64,000 bases of DNA from Inia geoffrensis (Eukaryota; Chordata; Mammalia; Artiodactyla; Iniidae): NCBI GenBank assembly GCA_036417435.1, contig CM070912.1, positions 28,384,055 to 28,448,054 of the forward strand, written 5' to 3'. The translations under genes were made by a program, and so were the position numbers. Every line of letters begins with the position of its first letter. Position 1 is the stretch's first letter. This document shows positions 58,490 through 64,000 of the stretch, one piece after another. The notes under the pieces were generated by a model. That model saw only the letters and a program-made list of their open reading frames with translations, did not search any database and was not told where the DNA came from.

Positions 58490-58547
58490 TTTCTTAATTG
58501 TTTTGGGTTTGTTATTATAGGTCTTTTCCTTCTCTTGTGTTTCTTGC

Positions 58548-59438
58548 CTAGAGAAGATCCTTTAGCATTTGTTTTAAAGCTGGTTTGGTGGTGCTGAACT
58601 CTCTCAGCTTTTGCTTGCCTGTAAAGGTTTTAATTTCTCCATTAAATCTGAATGAGATCCTTGCTGGGTAGAGTAATCTTGGTTTTAGGTTTTTCTCCTT
58701 CATCACTTTAAATATGTTCTGCCAGTCCCTTCTGGCTTGCAGAGTTTCTGCTGAAAGATCAGCTGTTAACCTTATGGGGATTCCCTTGTGAGTTATTTGT
58801 TGCTTTTCCCCTGCTGCTTTTAATATGTTTTCTTTGTATTTAATTCTTTGACAGTTTGATTAATATGTGTCTTGGCATGTTTCTCCTTGGATTTTTCCTG
58901 TATGGGACTCTCTGCACTTCCTGGACTTGATTAACTATTTCCTTTCCCATATTAGGGAAGTCTTCAACTATAATCTCTTCAAATATTTTCTCAGTCTCTT
59001 TCTTTTTCTCTTCTTCTTCTGGAGCCCCTATAATTCGAAAGTTGGTGCATTTAATGTTGTCCCAGAGGTCTCTGAGACTGTCCTCAGTTCTTTTCATTCT
59101 TTTTTCTTTATTCTGCTCTGCAGTAGCTATTTCCACTATTTTATCTTCCAGGTCACTTATCCGTTCTTCTGCCTCAGTTATGCTGCTATTGATCCCATCT
59201 AGAGTATTTTTAATTTCACTTATTGTGTTGTTCATCGTTGCTTGTTTCATCTTTAGTTCTTCTAGGTCCTTGTTAAGTGTTTCTTGCATTTTGTCTATTC
59301 TATTTCCAAGATTTTGGATTATCTTTACAATCATTATTTTGGATTCTTTTTCAGGTAGACTATTTCCTCTTCATTTGTTAGGTCTGGTGGGTTTTTATCT
59401 TGCTCCTTCATTTGCTGTGTGTTTTTCTGTCTTCTCAT
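58548..59438 (-). pseudogene. L1 ORF1 (RNA-binding chaperone), frameshifted
   Basis: ORF1p coats L1 RNA as a trimer. The first ATG (59436-59438) opens a charged N terminus ('MRRQKNTQQMKEQDKNPPDL'), which runs into a stop near 59337 after a frameshift. The main frame 59334-58840 (164 codons) has the coiled coil ('EERISDLEDKIVEIATAEQN') and the start of the RRM ('NFRIIGAPEEEE'). A second one-base shift near 58850 throws the rest, RRM end and C-terminal domain, into another frame, ending at 58548. Product non-functional. Confidence 0.93.
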
Positions 59439-61380
59439 ATTGCTTATCTTACTGTGTTTGGGGTCTCCTTTTCGCAGGCTGCAGGTTCGTAGGTCCCGTT
59501 GTTTTTGGTGTCTGTCCCCAGTGGCTAAAGTTGGTTCAGTGGGTTGTGGAGGCTTCCTGGCGGAGGGGACTAGTGCCTGTGTTCTGGTGGATGAGGCTGG
59601 TTCTTGTCTTTCTCGTGGGCAGGTCCTAGTTTGGTGGTGTGTTTTGGGGTGTCTGTGGCCTTATTATGATTTTAGGCAGCCTCTCTGCTAATGGGTGGGG
59701 TTGTGTTCCTGTCTTGCTAGTTGTTTGGCATAGGGTGTCCAGCACTGTAGCTTGCTGGTCGTTGAGTGAAGCTGGGTGTTGGTGTTGAGATGGAGATCTC
59801 TGGGAGATTTTCACCATTTGATATTATGTGGAGCTGGGAGGTCTCTTGTGGACCAGTGTCCTGAAGTTGGCTCTCCCACCTCAGAGGCACAGCACTGACT
59901 CCTGGCTACAGCACCAAGAGCCTTTCATTCACACGGCTCAGAATAAAAGGGACAGAAAGAAAGAAAGAGGATAAAAGTAAAATAAAATAAAGTTCTTAAA
60001 ATAAATAATTATTAAGAAAAATAAATTTTTTTAAGTTAAAAAAAAAAAACAGATGGATAGAACCCTAGGACAAATGGTGGAAGCAAAGCTATACAGACAA
60101 AATCTCACACAGAAGCATACATATACACACTCACAAAAGAGAAAAAGGGGAAAAAATAATAAATCTTGCTCTCAAAGTCCACATCCTCAATTTGGGATGA
60201 TTCGTTGTCTATTCATGTATTCCACAGGTGCAGGGTACATCAAGTTGATTGTGGAGATTTAATCCGCTGCTCCTGAGGCTGCTGGGAGAGATTTCCCTTT
60301 CTCTTCTTTGTTTGCACAGCTCCTGGGGTTCAGCTTTGGATTTGGCCCTGCCTCTGCATGTAGGTCGCTGGAGGGCGTCTGTTCTTCGCTCAAACAGGAC
60401 TGGGTTAAAGGAGCCGCTGATCTGGGGGCTCTGGCTCACTCAGGCCAGGGGGAGGGAGGGGCACGGAGTGCGGGGGGAACCTGTGACGGCAGAGGCCAGC
60501 ATGACATTGCACTAGCCTGAGGCGATCCATGTGTTCTCCTGGGGAAGTTGTCCCTGGATCCCGGGACCCTGGCAGTGGTGGGCCACACAGGCTCCCTGGA
60601 GGGAAGGTGGGGATAGTGACCTGTGCTCGCACACAGGCTTCTTGGTGGCGGCAACAGCCTTAGCGTCTCATGCCCGTCTCTGGGGTCCACGCTGTTAGCT
60701 GCGGCTTGCGCCCGTCTCTGGAGCTCCTTTACGCAGCGCTCTTAATTCCCTCTCCTCGTGCACCAGGAAACAAAGAGGGAAGAAGAAGTCTCTTGCCTCT
60801 TCGGCAGGTCCAGACTTTTCCCCGGACTCCCTCCCGGCTAGCTGTGGCGCACTAACACCTTCTGGCTGTGTTCACACAGCCAACCCCAGTCCTCTCCCTG
60901 TGCTCCGACCGAAGCCCGAGCCTCAGCTCCCAGCCCTGCCTGCCCCAGCGGGTGAGCAGACAAGCCTCTCAGGCTGGTGAGTGCCGGTCGACCCTGATCC
61001 TCTGTGCGGGAATCTCTCCGCTTTGCCCTCCGCACCCCTGTGGCTGCGCTCTCCTCCACGGCTCCGAAGCTTCCCCCCTCCGCCAACCACAGTCTCCGCC
61101 CGTGAAGGGGCGTCCTAGTGTGTGGAAACCTTTCCTCCTTCACAGCTCCCTCCCACTGGTGCAGGTGCCGTCCCTATCCTTTTGTCTCTGTTTATTCTTT
61201 TCTCTTTTGCCCTACCCAGGTATGTGGGGAGTTTCGTGCCTTTTGGGAGGTCTGAGGTCTTCTGCCAGCATTCAGAAGGTGTTCTGTAGGAGTTGTTCCA
61301 CGTGTAGATGTATTTCTGATGTATCTGTGGGGAGGAAGGTGATCTCTGCGTCTTACTCTTCTGCCATCTTCCCCCCTCTC
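59439..61380 (-). promoter_or_regulatory. L1 5' UTR and internal promoter region
   Basis: About 1.94 kb upstream of ORF1. The outer part (60240-61380) is GC- and CpG-rich; 59940-60180 is A-rich with GAAA and AATA words. In L1s this region carries the internal Pol II promoter. The presence of the very first bases ('gagaggggggaagatggc' on the minus strand) shows that reverse transcription reached the 5' end. Long frames on either strand here are not genes. Confidence 0.85.
61363..61370 (-). promoter_or_regulatory. YY1-like site at the L1 5' end
   Basis: AAGATGGC on the minus strand, 11 bp from the element's 5' end. In human L1 a YY1 site at this place sets the transcription start; the same role here is inferred from motif and position. 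Confidence 0.65.
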
Positions 61381-61394
61381 GATTCATGCCTTCT

Positions 61395-62609
61395 ATGAGC
61401 ATACACCTCAATTTCAGGCCTCTGCTGGTTACAGCATCCCAAACTGCCAGACTATATTAATTCAATTTATTCTGCACCTTTCTGAGTGGTTGCATATTAA
61501 TATTAAACCCACACAGCGCTTTTCAGGTCTCCAGAATGTTGAACAAGACTGTTCTTTAGATAAAGTAAGAGCAAAAAGATTAATCATCACCAGGATTAAT
61601 TGTGAGGAAGGAGTGGGACAGCAAAGAAGTCATTTGTATGTGAGGGATTTCATACCTCGGATGAATTCGCCTTTTGCTGGAATGCCGGCGGATGAGGGCT
61701 GAACGCTGCCTGGTAAAACAGAGTTCAGGTGCTTCATCTGTCTAACTGGGGTTAGTGTAAAGGCAAGCGGGCCTCTTCATTAACTCCAGTGTATTACTGT
61801 AGAGTTAACTACAATGAGGATGGCAAAGTAAACATGGGGCTGCAGGCTGGAAAGTCAATGAATTTTTTAACAAAGAGAGGAAGGCTTGCTGAGTTCACAA
61901 CTATGGCTGTTTAGGCTTTGCTGAGATCTGGTCAGACCCCTCCCTCAGCTCCTCAACTCTTCAAACAATTCAGGAAAGGGCCTTAAACTTTCCGTGCTGC
62001 TTCTAACCCTGCACCCTGGACCTCGGCTGACCCAGATGCCTACTGCAAACTTTAAAACATACCCAGGCCCAAGTATGTAAGATGCTTTTTAAAGATACAA
62101 TAGGTTATATTAAGACTTCAGCCATCTTTGTCTCTGATCACCACCAAAGGCTTTGTTCAGTAGAATAATGGGTGTTAGAAATGATTTTTCAGTGAAGTAA
62201 AGGGAGGTCGAGATTTACAGATTACCTAGAAATATCTATCCAAGCTCTGTCCTTGCTTGGATAAAGTATAACATCCAGGAAGCCCAACAGCCTCCCCGCT
62301 TTGGGAGGTGCCCAGGCTGGATTCTAACCTGGTCTTGCGTGCAGCCACCAGTCGGAATCCCAGTTAACCTTAACCAATCCTGCCCTGGGATACCGTCACA
62401 TCTGCCTTGGGCTCTTCCATGAGGTACTACGGAAGCATCCAAAAGGATGCAGGGCTGGGACTCCAGCAAGCTTGTCTCAGTGGGTTACCTGGTTTTGTGC
62501 TTGCTTGCTATTAAAAAATTTTTTTTTGACTAGAGAAAGATCAAATTCAATGACCCACCCTGATTTTGTACAAATGGTTTCTTTAGAATTCTTCAGAAAG
62601 CTTTGACCA
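61395..62609. other. No gene or repeat recognised
   Basis: A 1.2-kb unique-looking stretch. The minus frame 62236-62469 has no splice support. Confidence 0.45.
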
Positions 62610-62940
62610 TCTCAACCTCCCTTTATTGACCCGGAGAATTCCTACTCAACTTTCAACCCTCAAATCAGATGGCACTTTCTCTAAGAACCTGATGCTCTCC
62701 CCAGACCCAGAGCGGGCCAGGCTCTCCGCCATACTGTTGTCACACTCAGACTCCCCTCAGTGCCATGTTAGGGAGCCTATCGCGCTGACTTGTAACTTCT
62801 TCCTACTCATCTGTCTGTCCTTCTCATCCACGAGCTCTGAGGGCAGTGACTTTGTCTCGTGTCTGCACTCTGGGCATCGGGTACTGGGCCTGGTCCATGG
62901 CAGGCCCTCTATAAAGATGTGTCAGAGAAAGCAGTGAAGT
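62610..62940 (+). mobile_element. L2 3' end
   Basis: 'gaattcctactcaactttca', 'cacgagctctgagggcagtg' and 'tggtccatggcaggccctct' follow the L2 3' end. Confidence 0.75.
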
Positions 62941-62942
62941 CA

Positions 62943-63055
62943 GGAGAGGGAGGGAGGGAGGAAGGAAGGAATGATGGAAGGCAGGCAGGCAGGCAGGCAG
63001 GGAGGGAGGGAGGGAGGAAAAGGAAGGGAAGGAAAGGAAAGGAAAGGAGAAAGGG
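62943..63055 (+). repeat. Purine-rich microsatellite (GGGA/GGAA/GGCA)n
   Basis: A compound tetranucleotide array: GGGA units, then GGCA x5, GGGA x3, and GGAAA-type units. It begins at the L2 tail, the usual birthplace of such arrays. The long plus frame across it (62859-63206) is a low-complexity artefact. Confidence 0.95.
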
Positions 63056-63214
63056 GCAGTCGGGGAGGAGACACATAATTTGCCACATCTATTCCATTCT
63101 TGAAGTCAGAAGCAGGTGCTCAGGTAACCTACTACTCAAAAGGATTGGTATTTCACATGCTGAGGAAAACATTGAGAAAAAAAATGTCACCACAGCCATC
63201 CAATAGCAAGAAAC

Positions 63215-63475
63215 TGGGTAGGGAGGCAAGGCTAGCAGATGCAGAGCCAGCCCCTGGATGAGGGTAAGAGCCTGGCTCTGCCCTCTCTGAGCCACGTGGG
63301 CGGACATAAGCTGCTGAGCCTCTCTGAGACTCAGTTTCTTCTTACGTAAAATAGGGGAGCCACGAGAACATGCCGGAACGTACTGTGGCAGGCGTTCCGA
63401 GAGATGCTGACCGTGAAGTGTTCAGCCAAGAGCCCATGAGGAGAAAGCAGGCAATAAATGGTAGGTGTCATGGCT
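63215..63475 (+). repeat. MIR SINE
   Basis: 'ctgagactcagtttcttctt' and 'ggcaataaatggtagg' follow MIR. Confidence 0.7.
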
Positions 63476-63639
63476 GGGGAGGGAGACAGACCCCAAGTCT
63501 AAATGCCTCACCGTGGCCCAGGAGCCGGCCACCCACAGGGCAAAGCACAACAGCTGTCTGCAGACTGCAGGTGCTGTTTTCAATTCAGTCAAGTGCCTGC
63601 TGCTCTCGCCTCATTGTTTAAAAAGCAAAGCAAGGAGCT

Positions 63640-63800
63640 GGGGACAGAGCTTTAGCTCTCCGGATGACAAGGGCTCCAGGGATCAGCTGCATAACCATGT
63701 GAATGTACTTCACAGTATCGAAGTGCACACTTACAAACGGTTAAGGCGGTAAATTTTGCTATGTGTATTTTACTACGATTAAAAATAAAGTTGATTAAAA
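63640..63800 (+). mobile_element. Old L1M 3' end
   Basis: 'gaatgtacttcacagtatcg', 'gcacacttacaaacggttaa' and 'tgtgtattttactacgatta' are L1M 3' landmarks. Confidence 0.75.
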
Positions 63801-63809
63801 AAGAAAAAG

Positions 63810-64000
63810 CAGTGAGAGTTCATGTTTCCCGAGCATCATGTCATTGGTTTCATTCTACAGTCATTACAACCCATGAGGGTGATACCCCTATCTCAGTTTT
63901 ACATGTAAGAAAGCTGGGGTCCAGAGAGGGTAGGTAATTTGCCCAAGGTCACAGAGCTGCTGAAGGGTAGAACTGGGCTCACCCCCACATGGTCTGGCTC
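63810..64000 (-). repeat. MIR SINE, cut by the window end
   Basis: 'gaaagctggggtccagagag' and 'atttgcccaaggtcacagag' are a clear antisense MIR. Confidence 0.85.

Larger units (their letters stand above)
54090..61380 (-). mobile_element. Full-length L1 retrotransposon, inactive
   Basis: The element has all L1 parts on the minus strand: 5' UTR (59439-61380), ORF1 (58548-59438), a ~58-bp spacer, ORF2 (54471-58489), 3' UTR and A-tail (54090-54470). A target-site duplication brackets it: 'gattcatgctttct' at 54076-54089 and 'gattcatgccttct' at 61381-61394 (one mismatch). Without the SINE at 57639-57846 and its duplicated 12 bases it is ~7.07 kb. Frameshifts and stops in both ORFs, lost endonuclease residues and the SINE show that it cannot move on its own. 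It is the youngest large insertion here except for its SINE. Confidence 0.97.

Noticed and set aside
59042..59629. 195-codon plus-strand frame
   Set aside because: It is the antisense of L1 ORF1 and the adjacent 5' UTR.
60240..61130. CpG-rich block resembling a gene promoter island
   Set aside because: It is the 5' UTR of the minus-strand L1, continuous with the L1's defined end.

Overview
The window looks like mammalian, and specifically whale or dolphin (cetacean), nuclear DNA. Five full SINE copies have the 5' tRNA-Glu-like head and the body sequence of the CHR family of Cetacea and relatives (two longer forms, three shorter forms). Young L1 copies end in the 3' tail typical of Cetartiodactyla. 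There are no bacterial-type operons, and every long reading frame I examined is a repeat remnant, an antisense shadow, or chance. The species cannot be named from sequence alone.

No complete protein-coding gene is visible. The window is intergenic or lies in a large intron. Two short minus-strand reading frames bounded by plausible splice signals (12411-12517 and about 40718-40863) are the only candidates for cellular coding exons. They are compatible in splice phase, but I could not assign either to a known gene.

Layout. 1-14 kb: old LTRs (one with three tandem ~62-bp repeats in its upstream part), a L1 nested inside another LTR, MIR and L2 fragments, a duplicated ~175-bp block at 8.1 and 9.8 kb, a short SINE at 10.1 kb, an ancient L1 next to the first candidate exon, and a L1 whose 5' half is inverted (13.1-14.0 kb). 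14-20 kb: a HAL1-like element, a L1 ORF2 remnant and a Tigger-type DNA transposon. 21-23 kb: a three-level nest (L2, then an LTR, then a SINE). 23-33 kb: mainly MIR and old L1 ends, then a 1.3-kb L2. 33-36 kb: a L1 inside a MIR, and a long SINE inside a L2. 36-40 kb: an MLT1-like LTR, L2 pieces, and a DNA transposon inside a MIR. 40-54 kb: the second candidate exon, a second long SINE, old L1M bodies, L2, and two small hAT-type DNA elements. 54.1-61.4 kb: a full-length minus-strand L1 with 5' UTR, ORF1, ORF2, 3' UTR and target-site duplication, broken by frameshifts and by a SINE in its endonuclease region. 61.4-64 kb: L2, a purine-rich microsatellite, MIR and an old L1 end.

The parts do not form a pathway. 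What the sequence records well is insertion order: old MIR and L2 copies hold LTRs, DNA transposons and L1s, and those in turn hold CHR SINEs. Repeat family names come from recognition by eye, without a database; boundaries of old elements are approximate, while those with target-site duplications are close to exact.
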